Below, piece after piece: positions 13,645 through 21,144 of a stretch of DNA of 30,946 bases (within the stretch, counting starts at the first letter, position 1; each line of letters starts with the position of its first letter). Below the pieces are notes generated by a model, which ran no database searches, was not told where the DNA came from, and saw only the letters and a program-made list of their open reading frames with translations. The DNA comes from an uncultured Oscillospiraceae bacterium (GTDB taxonomy: Bacteria > Bacillota > Clostridia > Oscillospirales > Oscillospiraceae): assembly GCA_910578575.1 (NCBI GenBank), contig CAJTQP010000027.1, forward strand, positions 1 through 30,946. The letters are read 5' to 3'. A program made the position numbers and the translations under genes.

Positions 13645-16371
13645 ATGAGAAGACGATGGAAACAGGCTGTGGCAGTGTTCCTTGGAACGCTCCTGGCCAT
13701 GAGCTGTATGGTGTCCGCTTCGGCGGCCTTTGCAGACTTTACAGACGTACAGGATCACTGGGCCAAGAACACCTTACAGCAGGCCTATGAAAAGGGGCTC
13801 ATGTCCGGCAGCGGACCGGCTACCATGGCACCCAACGACAGCATCACCACCGCCCAGGCGGTAACCATCCTCTGCCGGGTGCTCCATGTCACCGGGCAGG
13901 CGGATATCAGTGATTTGGATATCCCCCAAAACGCCTGGTATCGGGAATACGCCGCCAAGGCGATCTATGCGGGGCTGCTGGACAAGGACGCAGCAGCTTC
14001 CCTCAACCAGCCCATCACCCGTGGGGATGCCTGCCGTCTCTTTGGACGGGCCTTCCAGCTGGTGGAGGCGGCGCCGGACCTGTCCGTGTTGAACGCCTTT
14101 TCTGACACCGCCCTGCTCACCGGCGAGACCCAGCGGGCGGCGGCCTCCCTGGTGGCCAGAGGGGTGATCTCCGGCGTGGACGGAGGGCTCCAGCTACAAC
14201 GGAGCCTGACCCGTGGGGAGTTCGCCACCATTCTGTTCCGCCTGGCGGATGAGTATACCGCGGCCTATGGCTATGGCGGCCAGGGGAACCAGGGGGCAGT
14301 TCTCTCTGGGGACGCCGCGTTGAACGGCTTGCAGGTGAAGAACCTGTGGCTGGACCAGAGCGCCTCCAACGTGAGCTTGCTGAATATGACGGCAGACCTG
14401 GTGGTGGTTCGCTCGGAGGAGCTGGCCTCCTTCCAGCTGGATGGCACCAGCCAGATCGAGACGTTGGTCCTGGCGGCCAAGGGCGATGTGCTGTTGAAGC
14501 ATCCCTCTTATTGCGAAGTAAACACCTTAGTGGTGGGTGAGGGCAGCGGCAAGGTGGACCTGCGCACGGACACCCCCCAGGTGGAGGTCACCGGCAGTGG
14601 CCGCACCGTGGAGCTCAGCGGCAACCTGGAGCGCCTGACAGTTTCCGGCAGCGGGAACACCATCACCCTGGCCAAGGGCTGCACGGTGAAGGATATCGTG
14701 TTTACCGGTGGGAACAACGACCTCAAGCTCAACGGCACTGCGGATACTCTCCTGCTGTCTGGCCGGGACAACAAGGTCACCGGCAGCGGCCGGGTGGCGG
14801 ACGTGACCTTACATACCCAGCACTATCAGCTCACGGTCTCCAAGGGCAACGTGACCAAGTGGACGAACTTTGACATCAGTGGGGTGGAACTGAAACTGAA
14901 CGCCCCCAGTGCCCTGCCTGCCGGGGAGACCCTGCGGGCTACCGCCAGACTGACCGTGCCGGAGGAGGACCAGGGCAAGCTGTGTACCATCGCCTGGTAT
15001 CTGAATGGGGAGTGTATGCAGGAGCAGCAACTGATCCTGGGTCAGGAGGACCCCGTCTCCGCCATCACCCCCAACTATACCCACGATTTGAAGCAGGATG
15101 CAGAGCTGAAAGCGGTGCTGACCTTTGAGAACACCGACGGGGACCGCTACACCAAGGAGGACAGCGCTGACCTCTACTTGGATACCTTTGCCGACCTGGG
15201 CCTGGCGGACGCTGTGGTTACCGTTTCCCTGCCGGAGCAGTTGGCGGCAGGGGAGGCCCTGATAGCAACTGCTGCGGTGGAGACCCCGGAAGCCGGGCAG
15301 CAGTGTACCGGCCACTGGTATGTGGACGGCAAAGAGGTGGCCACAGACAGCTTCGTCTTGGGCGGAGGCCCGGCCAGCTTGTCCTATCGGTACGACTACT
15401 ATTACGGGATGCCTGAGAATAGCACCGTGACCTATGCCCTGACCTACACCACCCAGGATGGCCGGGAGCAGAAGGTAGACGGCAGCGCCAGCCTGGCTCT
15501 GGAGAACTTTGAGGACAACGGCATCGCCCGCGCCACAGTCTCCCTCAACACCCCTGGCACCCTGCCCGCAGGCCAGGCCTTAGAGGTCACGGCCAACCTC
15601 AACTATCCTGAGGCGGGAAAGCATTGTATCGGGGAGTGGTATGTGGATGGCAACAAGGTCTCCACCCAGAACATCCTTCTGGGCCAGGATATCCCCAAGC
15701 TTAGCCACACGTATACCTATACGGAAAACATGAACACCGCCTCCACCATCCGCTTCGTGCTCAGCTATACTACCCTGGATGGCCGGGCCCAGCAGATCGA
15801 GGCCTCCAGCAATCTCACCCTGGAGAATTATGACTACCTCTATTACCACGGCCTGACGGCGGAGGACGTGCTGCGCACTGTGACCAGCCGTTACGCCGGG
15901 AACTACACCTTCGCCTGGGCCGCCAACAACGACTACCCGGCGGAGATCAAAAAGGCCTGGGTGAATTTGAAGGGCTATTCCAGCCAGACGGAGTACCTGG
16001 TTTGGGTCAACTTGACCTATCAGCGGGTCAACATCTTCACCGGCTCCCAGGGGAACTGGGACATCGCCCGCTGCTGTCTGTGCGGCTCTGGTAAGGCCAG
16101 CACAGCCACGCCCCGTGGCGTGTACACCACCTCGTATAAGCAGCCCTATTGGAACTATGGCTCTTATTACTGCGGTCCCATCGTCCGCTTCAACGGCAGC
16201 TCCGGCCTGGCCTTCCACTCCCGCCTGGAGTACTGGCCCATGAACTCGGATCGCTATTACGACGCCAGCATCGGCTATCCCGTCAGCCACGGCTGCCTGC
16301 GGATGTACAACGACGATATCTGGTACATGTACAACAACATCCCCAGCGGAACCACAGTGGTGGTCTACTGA
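13645..16371 (+). CDS. Secreted SLH-domain L,D-transpeptidase (YkuD)
   Basis: A 908-residue exported cell-wall protein. A signal peptide covers residues 1 to about 29 (hydrophobic core VAVFLGTLLAMSCMV, then SASAAFA). Three SLH repeats follow to about residue 205 (FTDVQDHWAKNTLQQAYEKG; ITTAQAVTILCRVL; LTRGEFATILFRL), which bind secondary wall polymer. A beta-rich, possibly beta-helical region (about 215-410) precedes three Ig-like repeats of about 105 residues marked by LPAGETLRATA, LAAGEALIATA and LPAGQALEVTA, each with W-Y-x-[ND]-G. The C-terminal YkuD domain (about 755-908) has His858 and the catalytic SHGCLRM (Cys884), which would form 3-3 peptidoglycan cross-links or anchor proteins. GGAGG lies 8 nt before the ATG. 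It is monocistronic. Confidence 0.93.
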   Translation: MRRRWKQAVAVFLGTLLAMSCMVSASAAFADFTDVQDHWAKNTLQQAYEKGLMSGSGPATMAPNDSITTAQAVTILCRVLHVTGQADISDLDIPQNAWYREYAAKAIYAGLLDKDAAASLNQPITRGDACRLFGRAFQLVEAAPDLSVLNAFSDTALLTGETQRAAASLVARGVISGVDGGLQLQRSLTRGEFATILFRLADEYTAAYGYGGQGNQGAVLSGDAALNGLQVKNLWLDQSASNVSLLNMTADLVVVRSEELASFQLDGTSQIETLVLAAKGDVLLKHPSYCEVNTLVVGEGSGKVDLRTDTPQVEVTGSGRTVELSGNLERLTVSGSGNTITLAKGCTVKDIVFTGGNNDLKLNGTADTLLLSGRDNKVTGSGRVADVTLHTQHYQLTVSKGNVTKWTNFDISGVELKLNAPSALPAGETLRATARLTVPEEDQGKLCTIAWYLNGECMQEQQLILGQEDPVSAITPNYTHDLKQDAELKAVLTFENTDGDRYTKEDSADLYLDTFADLGLADAVVTVSLPEQLAAGEALIATAAVETPEAGQQCTGHWYVDGKEVATDSFVLGGGPASLSYRYDYYYGMPENSTVTYALTYTTQDGREQKVDGSASLALENFEDNGIARATVSLNTPGTLPAGQALEVTANLNYPEAGKHCIGEWYVDGNKVSTQNILLGQDIPKLSHTYTYTENMNTASTIRFVLSYTTLDGRAQQIEASSNLTLENYDYLYYHGLTAEDVLRTVTSRYAGNYTFAWAANNDYPAEIKKAWVNLKGYSSQTEYLVWVNLTYQRVNIFTGSQGNWDIARCCLCGSGKASTATPRGVYTTSYKQPYWNYGSYYCGPIVRFNGSSGLAFHSRLEYWPMNSDRYYDASIGYPVSHGCLRMYNDDIWYMYNNIPSGTTVVVY

Positions 16372-16400
16372 GTCCCGCTATACAAGTACACAGAAACCTT

Positions 16401-16435
16401 CACGCCCCCGAACGGGCTTCCTGTTCGGGGGCGTG
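16401..16435. terminator. Perfect 13-bp hairpin between convergent genes
   Basis: CACGCCCCCGAAC (16401-16413) and its exact complement (16423-16435) flank a 9-nt loop. It lies between the stops of the SLH-Ldt gene and the minus-strand gene ending at 16446, and may serve both. It lacks a strong U-tract on the plus side. Confidence 0.75.
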
Positions 16436-16445
16436 TTATGTCTGC

Positions 16446-16994
16446 TCAGGAAACTGTGCCTTTGGGAAGCTCCAGAGCGCGGACGATAAAAGTCTCATAG
16501 ACCCGGCGCAGATAGTTCCAGGTGGCCAGGTTCAGGGAGCCGCATTCCTCGCAACTGCTGCACCGTTGCAGCCAGCGCAGGTTGGCGGCGGTGGTCTGGT
16601 CCAGCCAGCCGGAGGGCGCCGCTACCTGCACGCCCCCCAGACGCTCAGACAGAGCGGAGAACATCCCCTGAATGGGGAACAGCAGCAGAGAAAACTCCCC
16701 AGGGGAGACGGACCAGCCGGCGATGCGGGAGTAGAGGCACACTGGCTGAGGGGGCTGAGAGGGGCGCATGACGGAGATATAGACTTTCGTCAAAGCCTCC
16801 CAGGTGTCCCCGTCAACGCTGCCTGTGACGGGAAGACCTTGGCTCTTCTGAAAGAGCATCACGGCCTCCATGGTGTCCTCGCCAAAGACGCCGTCGGGCT
16901 CCAGCCTGGGCAGGTCCGGGAGCTGGGCGGCTAGGGTATTGAGCATACGCTGCAAGCTGATCACGGGGGCGGTGGGGTTGATGCAGTTGTTCAT
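16446..16994 (-). CDS. Peptidoglycan-binding domain protein, probable spore wall protein
   Basis: A 182-residue protein with one clear PG_binding_1-type domain (residues about 10-70: SLQRMLNTLAAQLPDLPRLEPDGVFGEDTMEAVMLFQKSQGL... with the D-G-x-F-G and T-x-x-A-V-x-x-F-Q core). A second, weaker repeat spans about 100-150 (LGGVQVAAPSGWLDQTTAANLRWLQ). No signal peptide is visible. It has no catalytic domain of its own. It is the last gene of a minus-strand set of three and overlaps the upstream gene's stop by 4 nt, so they are co-translated. A structural or targeting role at the cortex or coat is inferred from its partner's SpoIID domain. Confidence 0.85.
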   Translation of the reverse strand: MNNCINPTAPVISLQRMLNTLAAQLPDLPRLEPDGVFGEDTMEAVMLFQKSQGLPVTGSVDGDTWEALTKVYISVMRPSQPPQPVCLYSRIAGWSVSPGEFSLLLFPIQGMFSALSERLGGVQVAAPSGWLDQTTAANLRWLQRCSSCEECGSLNLATWNYLRRVYETFIVRALELPKGTVS

Positions 16995-18220
16995 GGGGAT
17001 ACACTCCTCTCTGTGTCCATCTGGCCGTAGGTGATGGGCAGGAGCCCGCTCTCCTGGATGGCGATCAGGGCATTTTCCAGATCCTCGATGGTAAAGGCTA
17101 CGCCTCCCGTAGCTTCTGGAAAGTAGAAGTTGGGGTCATTGAGTACGGTCTCGCTGATTCCCCGGTAGCGGTTCACCAGGGCCAGCCAGGTGGCTTCGTC
17201 CACCACGCCGGTCTCCGGCAGGCCCACATCCCGTTGCAGGGCCAGGACCGCTTGCAGGGTCTCGTTTCCAAAGATCCCGTCGATGGTGACAAAGGGAATG
17301 ACCACATAGAATTGGGACAGCATGGACAGCAGGTATTGCAGCAGGGAGACCTGGCTGCCTGTCTGGCCGTAGGTGGTGGGGGCGGTGTAAGTGAGGTCCA
17401 CGAAGTAATAGGTCTGACCCAAGCTGACCAGCTCGGAGAGCCGCAGGACACTGTTGTGAAGCTGGACCATCATGTACCAGGTGGAGCGGCCGATGACGCC
17501 GTCTACTGTGAGATTGAAGATGCCCTGGAAGATGCGCACGGTCTCCTTCATGGCGGCGGTAAACACCCCGTTCACCGGCTGGATTTTTGGAATGGCGGGG
17601 TAGTTGTCGCCGATTCGATTGAGCATGACCTGGGCGATGCGGATGTATGGCCCGGTATCCCCCTGGCGCATGGGCTGGCCGGGGTAGGAGTATTGAATCT
17701 CCTGAAGGGGGGCGTTGGATACCAGCTCGATGTTCTGCCCATAGTAATAGCGCAGAATTTCTACAGAGTTGAAGCCGTCCTGGGCCAGGGTTTGGCTGCC
17801 CCACTGGGAGAGCCCTTCACAGAAGGAGGTGGTGCCGTTGCAGAACTGGGCCGCCAAAGGTTCCACGAACCCCTGGCGGCGGATGTAGGTGTTGAACAGC
17901 TCATCCACCAGGTCGCTGATGTTTTCAAAAATGGTGCGGCCCTTGATGAACCGCTGGTCGTATGCCGTGGTGCCAGTGATGTTGAAGTTGTAGCCCTGGC
18001 TGGGATAGAACTCTGTATACACCCGGTTTAGCGCGAAAGAGACCTGAGCCAGGATGTTGGCCCGCAGGGCGGCGTTTTCCCAGGTGGGATAGATTTCGCT
18101 GGAGGCGACATTTTTTATGTAATCCCGAAACGAGACGGTGACGTTTTCCGCGTTGCTGTCCGGCGTACCCAGATGGACGGTGATATAGGTGGGAATATAT
18201 GGTGTGACGCTAAGGGGCAT
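16991..18220 (-). CDS. SpoIID-like domain fused to two peptidoglycan-binding domains
   Basis: A 409-residue fusion. Residues about 27-170 resemble the SpoIID/LytB lytic transglycosylase domain: VSFRDYIKNVASSEIYPTW, with Glu42 at the position of the catalytic acid, followed by NAALRANILAQVSFALNRV, and ending in FCNGTTSFCEGLSQWGSQ and ILRYYYGQNI, where two Cys could bind zinc. Two PG_binding_1-type repeats follow (about 185-250, QGDTGPYIRIAQVMLNRIG to DGVIGRSTW; about 285-350, GSQVSLLQYLLSML to DEATWLALVNRY). No signal peptide is visible, unlike membrane-anchored SpoIID, so the protein probably acts where it is made, on the developing spore from the mother cell (inference). It starts 15 nt after the upstream gene's stop. 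Confidence 0.85.
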   Translation of the reverse strand: MPLSVTPYIPTYITVHLGTPDSNAENVTVSFRDYIKNVASSEIYPTWENAALRANILAQVSFALNRVYTEFYPSQGYNFNITGTTAYDQRFIKGRTIFENISDLVDELFNTYIRRQGFVEPLAAQFCNGTTSFCEGLSQWGSQTLAQDGFNSVEILRYYYGQNIELVSNAPLQEIQYSYPGQPMRQGDTGPYIRIAQVMLNRIGDNYPAIPKIQPVNGVFTAAMKETVRIFQGIFNLTVDGVIGRSTWYMMVQLHNSVLRLSELVSLGQTYYFVDLTYTAPTTYGQTGSQVSLLQYLLSMLSQFYVVIPFVTIDGIFGNETLQAVLALQRDVGLPETGVVDEATWLALVNRYRGISETVLNDPNFYFPEATGGVAFTIEDLENALIAIQESGLLPITYGQMDTERSVSP

Positions 18221-18235
18221 AGCGGGGCTCCTTTC

Positions 18236-18619
18236 CTACAGATCTTGAGGGGGGATATTTACCTCCAGAGAGGGCCGGCTGCCGGCGTCGGGCAGGGGGA
18301 CCAGAGGCAGATTTTGTATGCTGGAAATACCGGGAAAGACCTGGATGTTCTGGATCACCAGAAGCTGATAGCCTGGTAGCTCCGCCCATATATCAAAAAG
18401 AGCGTAGGGGGTGGGGCCGTTGGGGCTTTGGCTGTTGACTAGGTCCGGTGTGGGTACGGTGACGGGCAGAGTGTTCCCGCTGCGGTCACTGATCTGGACG
18501 TTGATCAGTTGGGGGAGGGCATTCCCACTGTGTCTGAGGATAGAGATGGTGACGTTTTCCAGGGGAAGCTGGCCCCGGCTGGTGAAGGTGCGGGTGATGA
18601 TGGTACCGGTGCTGGGCAT
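18236..18619 (-). CDS. Uncharacterised protein leading the SpoIID operon
   Basis: A 127-residue protein of predominantly beta type, beginning MPSTGTIITRTFTSRGQLPL and containing ENVTISIL, LINVQISDRSGN, a TPYALFDIWAELPGYQLLVIQNIQVFPG segment and a Pro-rich end. The layout (polar-to-hydrophobic alternation, a GYQ-like turn, then a strand) resembles small carboxypeptidase-regulatory-like or transthyretin-like domains, but I do not assign a family. No signal peptide or catalytic motif is seen. It is the first gene of the three-gene minus-strand set, and its ribosome-binding site lies inside the long hairpin at 18622-18688. A sporulation role is inferred from its neighbours. Confidence 0.75.
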   Translation of the reverse strand: MPSTGTIITRTFTSRGQLPLENVTISILRHSGNALPQLINVQISDRSGNTLPVTVPTPDLVNSQSPNGPTPYALFDIWAELPGYQLLVIQNIQVFPGISSIQNLPLVPLPDAGSRPSLEVNIPPQDL

Positions 18620-18621
18620 GA

Positions 18622-18688
18622 AAAAAACCTCCTTTCCATTCAGCCTATGCGCCGGAAGGGCCGGCGTTGCCAGGAAAGGAGGTTTTTT
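18622..18688. promoter_or_regulatory. Long hairpin holding the ribosome-binding site of the next minus-strand gene
   Basis: Arms 18622-18637 and 18673-18688 are perfect 16-nt complements (AAAAAACCTCCTTTCC and GGAAAGGAGGTTTTTT). Inside lies a second hairpin, CGCCGG 18650-18655 with CCGGCG 18661-18666. Read on the minus strand, the 3' arm contains AAAGGAGG, the Shine-Dalgarno of the gene starting at 18619, followed at once by U7 and the ATG. The element could therefore act as an intrinsic terminator for transcription from upstream and as a translation block. Confidence 0.8.
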
Positions 18689-18725
18689 CTGTCTAGGGGC
18701 AGCTTGCCCCCGTTACCGGGAGGGA

Positions 18726-19055
18726 TTATTTACCCAGTATATCCGCCAACTTATAGATGCGCAGGGAGAGGATGAGGGCCTGTTCGCTGGTGGCGTTGGC
18801 GTAGCCCTGGGCGGCCTGCTCCGGGGTCATGTTCTTGGGGGCGAACAGGGTGGGACTGATGCCGTTGATGATGCCCATTTTCGTCATGTAGTAGACGGAG
18901 GGTTTGGCGTAATCCGAAATATCAGCGTCATCCGCGAACTTCTTTACCCCGGTGGTGTCGAGATAGTATTCCCCGTCGGTGGCGTGGGTTCAGTCCGGGA
19001 AACGGTACTTTTTGATGGTGCGGCAGAGCATGGTGGCCAGCTGCTCCCGGTGATT
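18726..19055 (-). pseudogene. Remnant of an SLH-domain protein gene with in-frame TGA
   Basis: Read on the minus strand, 19052 down to 18726 encodes HREQLATMLCRTIKKYRFPD, a TGA stop (18992-18990), then in the same frame THATDGEYYLDTTGVKKFADD, ADISDYAKPSVYYMTKMGIING and further residues to LGK and a TAA. The part before the stop matches the end of one SLH repeat (REQLATMLCR) and the part after it most of another (FADDADISDYAKPSVYYM...GIING). There is no start codon, signal peptide or ribosome-binding site. The coding similarity ends abruptly near 19055, close to the rpsB promoter. It looks like the decayed 3' end of a surface-protein gene. TGA is the normal stop elsewhere in this window, so recoding is unlikely. 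Confidence 0.8.
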
Positions 19056-19111
19056 CCCTGGAAGGTCAAGAAAAGGGGACGAAAAAGACGCGGGGTCACG
19101 CAAGAAAATCC

Positions 19112-19140
19112 TTGCAATCCGGCACATTCTGTGGTAAAAT
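19112..19140 (+). promoter_or_regulatory. Promoter of rpsB-tsf
   Basis: TTGCAA (19112-19117) and TAAAAT (19135-19140) are 17 nt apart. The start near 19147 gives a leader of about 108 nt before rpsB. Confidence 0.8.
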
Positions 19141-19169
19141 ACCAGTCGATTCCGTACAGGGACGGACGC

Positions 19170-19201
19170 AGGGCCTTGTGTCTGCGCGGCAGATTGGCCC
19201 T
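19170..19201 (+). promoter_or_regulatory. Hairpin in the rpsB leader
   Basis: AGGGCC (19170-19175) pairs with GGCCCT (19196-19201), and inside it TCTGC (19181-19185) pairs with GCAGA (19189-19193) around GCG. This two-tier stem with an asymmetric internal loop lies within the leader and could serve S2 autoregulation, though no known leader class is assigned. Confidence 0.5.
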
Positions 19202-19254
19202 TCGGATGAGCGCCCTGGAGGCACCAACTAAAACAATTCAGGAGGAACAAACAA

Positions 19255-19995
19255 ATGGCAGTCGTATCTATGAAGCAGCTTCTCGAAGCAGGTGTCCACT
19301 TCGGGCACCAGACCCGCCGCTGGAACCCCAAGATGGCCACCTATATTTACACCGAGCGCAACGGCATCTATATCGTTGACCTGCAGAAGACCGTGAAGAA
19401 GCTGGAGGAGGCTTACAACTTCGTGCGTCAGCTCTCTGAGAACGGCCAGAGCCTGCTGTTCGTGGGCACCAAGAAGCAGGCCCAGGACGCCATCCGCGAG
19501 GAGGCTCAGCGTTGCGGCATGTACTTCGTCAACGCCCGTTGGCTGGGCGGTATGCTCACCAACTTCAAGACCATGCGGGGCCGCGTGGACCGTCTCAACC
19601 AGCTGAAGAAGATGCAGGAGGACGGCACCTTTGACATGCTGCCCAAGAAGGAAGTCATCAAGCACATGGGCGAGATCGCCAAGCTGGAAAAATATCTCGG
19701 CGGCGTGGTGGACATGAAGCGTCTCCCCGGTGCCCTGTTCGTGGTGGACCCCCGCAAAGAGCGCAACGCCATTGCCGAGGCCCGCAAGCTGCACATCCCC
19801 ATCGTGGCCATTGTCGATACCAACTGCGATCCCGATGAGATCGATTACGTGATTCCCGGCAACGATGACGCCATCCGCGCCATCCGCCTGATCTCCTCTG
19901 TGATGGCCAACGCCATCCAGGAGGGCAAGCAGGGCGCCGATGCTGTGGAGGAAGCTGCCGCTCCCGCCGCTGCTGAGAAGGCTGAGGAAGCTTGA
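19255..19995 (+). CDS. rpsB: 30S ribosomal protein S2
   Basis: A 246-residue S2 with family sequence from the first residues (MAVVSMKQLLEAGVHFGHQTRRWNPKM). Other clear blocks are IYIVDLQKTVKKLEEAY, FVGTKKQAQDAI, VNARWLGGMLTNFKTM, LPGALFVVDPRKERNAIAEA and the closing IPIVAIVDTNCDPDEIDYVIPGNDDAIRAIRLI. The C-terminus is a low-complexity Ala/Glu tail (AAAPAAAEKAEEA). S2 binds the 30S head late in assembly. AGGAGG precedes the ATG, and the gene is followed by tsf 70 nt later in the standard rpsB-tsf order. Confidence 0.98.
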   Translation: MAVVSMKQLLEAGVHFGHQTRRWNPKMATYIYTERNGIYIVDLQKTVKKLEEAYNFVRQLSENGQSLLFVGTKKQAQDAIREEAQRCGMYFVNARWLGGMLTNFKTMRGRVDRLNQLKKMQEDGTFDMLPKKEVIKHMGEIAKLEKYLGGVVDMKRLPGALFVVDPRKERNAIAEARKLHIPIVAIVDTNCDPDEIDYVIPGNDDAIRAIRLISSVMANAIQEGKQGADAVEEAAAPAAAEKAEEA

Positions 19996-20065
19996 TTTTT
20001 TCCCAGACAAGCCTGTGAAGAGCGGGCAAGCTGGTTACGATAACGATAAATTGGAGGAATATACT

Positions 20066-20995
20066 ATGGCATTTACTGCTGCTGATGTAAAAACCCTGCG
20101 CGAAATGACTGGCGTTGGCATGCTGGACTGCAAAAAGGCCCTGGCAGAGACCGACGGCGATATGGATAAGGCAGTGGCCTTCCTGCGGGAAAAGGGCCTG
20201 GCTGCCGCCCAGAAGAAGGCTGGCCGTGTAGCCGCTGAGGGTATGGCTTACGCCGAGGTCTTTGCCGACGGTGCCGCCCTGGTGGAGGTCAACGCCGAGA
20301 CCGACTTCGTGGCCCAGAACGAGAAGTTCGTGGAGTTCGTGAAAGATATCTGCTATGTGGTGGGCAAGTGGGGCCCTGTGGACATGGAGACCCTGATGAC
20401 CCTGCCCTACCGCAAGACCGGCCTTACCGTGCAGCAGGCCCTCCAGGAGATGGTCCTCACCATCGGTGAGAACATCCAGATCCGCCGCTTCGAGCGCTAT
20501 GACTCCGGCATGAGCATTGCCTACAACCACATGAACGGCCGCATCGGCGTTCTGCTGAACCTGGACGTCTCCGCCGGTCTGGAGGAGAACGACACCGTGG
20601 TGGAGCTGGGCAAGGACATTGCCATGCAGATCGCCGCCATGAACCCCAACTTCCTGGACAAGTCCGACGTGAGCCAGGAGACCCTGGACCAGGAGAAGGA
20701 GATCCAGCTGGCCCAGATGGCCAACGACCCCAAGATGGCCGCCAAGCCCGACAAGGTCAAGGAAGGCATCGTCATGGGCAAGCTGGGCAAGTACTATGAG
20801 GAGAACTGCCTCATGCAGCAGGCCTTTGTGAAGGAGAACAAGGTGTCCGTGGAGAAGCACGTGGCCGAGGTGGCCAAGAACGTGGGCGGCACCATTGCTG
20901 TGAAGGGCTTCTATCGCTTTGAAAGAGGCGAGGGCCTGGAGAAGAAGCAGGAGAACTTTGCGGAAGAGATCGCAAAGCAGCTGGAAAAGAAGTAA
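20066..20995 (+). CDS. tsf: Translation elongation factor Ts
   Basis: A 309-residue EF-Ts, the GDP/GTP exchange factor of EF-Tu. The N-terminal UBA-like domain is clear (AADVKTLREMTGVGMLDCKKAL, then GDMDKAVAFLREKGLAAAQKKAGRVAAEG), followed by EVNAETDFVAQNEKF, the segment that contacts EF-Tu's nucleotide pocket. The paired core subdomains continue to LMQQAFVKENKVSVEKHV near the C-terminus. The ATG at 20066 has GGAGG 9 nt upstream and gives normal family length; the frame stays open upstream into rpsB, which I regard as a shadow. It is the second gene of the rpsB-tsf operon. pyrH and frr, common next neighbours, are absent. Confidence 0.98.
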   Translation: MAFTAADVKTLREMTGVGMLDCKKALAETDGDMDKAVAFLREKGLAAAQKKAGRVAAEGMAYAEVFADGAALVEVNAETDFVAQNEKFVEFVKDICYVVGKWGPVDMETLMTLPYRKTGLTVQQALQEMVLTIGENIQIRRFERYDSGMSIAYNHMNGRIGVLLNLDVSAGLEENDTVVELGKDIAMQIAAMNPNFLDKSDVSQETLDQEKEIQLAQMANDPKMAAKPDKVKEGIVMGKLGKYYEENCLMQQAFVKENKVSVEKHVAEVAKNVGGTIAVKGFYRFERGEGLEKKQENFAEEIAKQLEKK

Positions 20996-21010
20996 ACACT
21001 GCGAGAAAAC

Positions 21011-21049
21011 GCGGGGGTTTCGGAGCCGATCCGGAGCCCCCGCTACTTT
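21011..21049 (+). terminator. Terminator of rpsB-tsf
   Basis: A 14-bp stem (21011-21024 with 21030-21043, two G-U pairs) is followed by tacttttg. It begins 15 nt after the tsf stop. Confidence 0.85.
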
Positions 21050-21144
21050 TGTTCAAAATTTTCTTCTATACTGGGGGAAAAAATTGTGATATAGTAAATA
21101 AATCAGAAATTTTATCGCAATGACAGGAAAGAAGGCGAAAAACC

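Noticed and set aside
18990..18992. Possible recoding of TGA (Sec or Trp) in the SLH remnant
   Set aside because: TGA ends several intact genes in this window, no selenocysteine-insertion-like element was noticed, and the gene lacks a 5' end.
18990..19340. Minus-strand 116-residue ORF spanning the rpsB start
   Set aside because: Only its last ~20 residues resemble an SLH protein; the rest is antisense to rpsB and its leader. It is treated as part of the SLH remnant.
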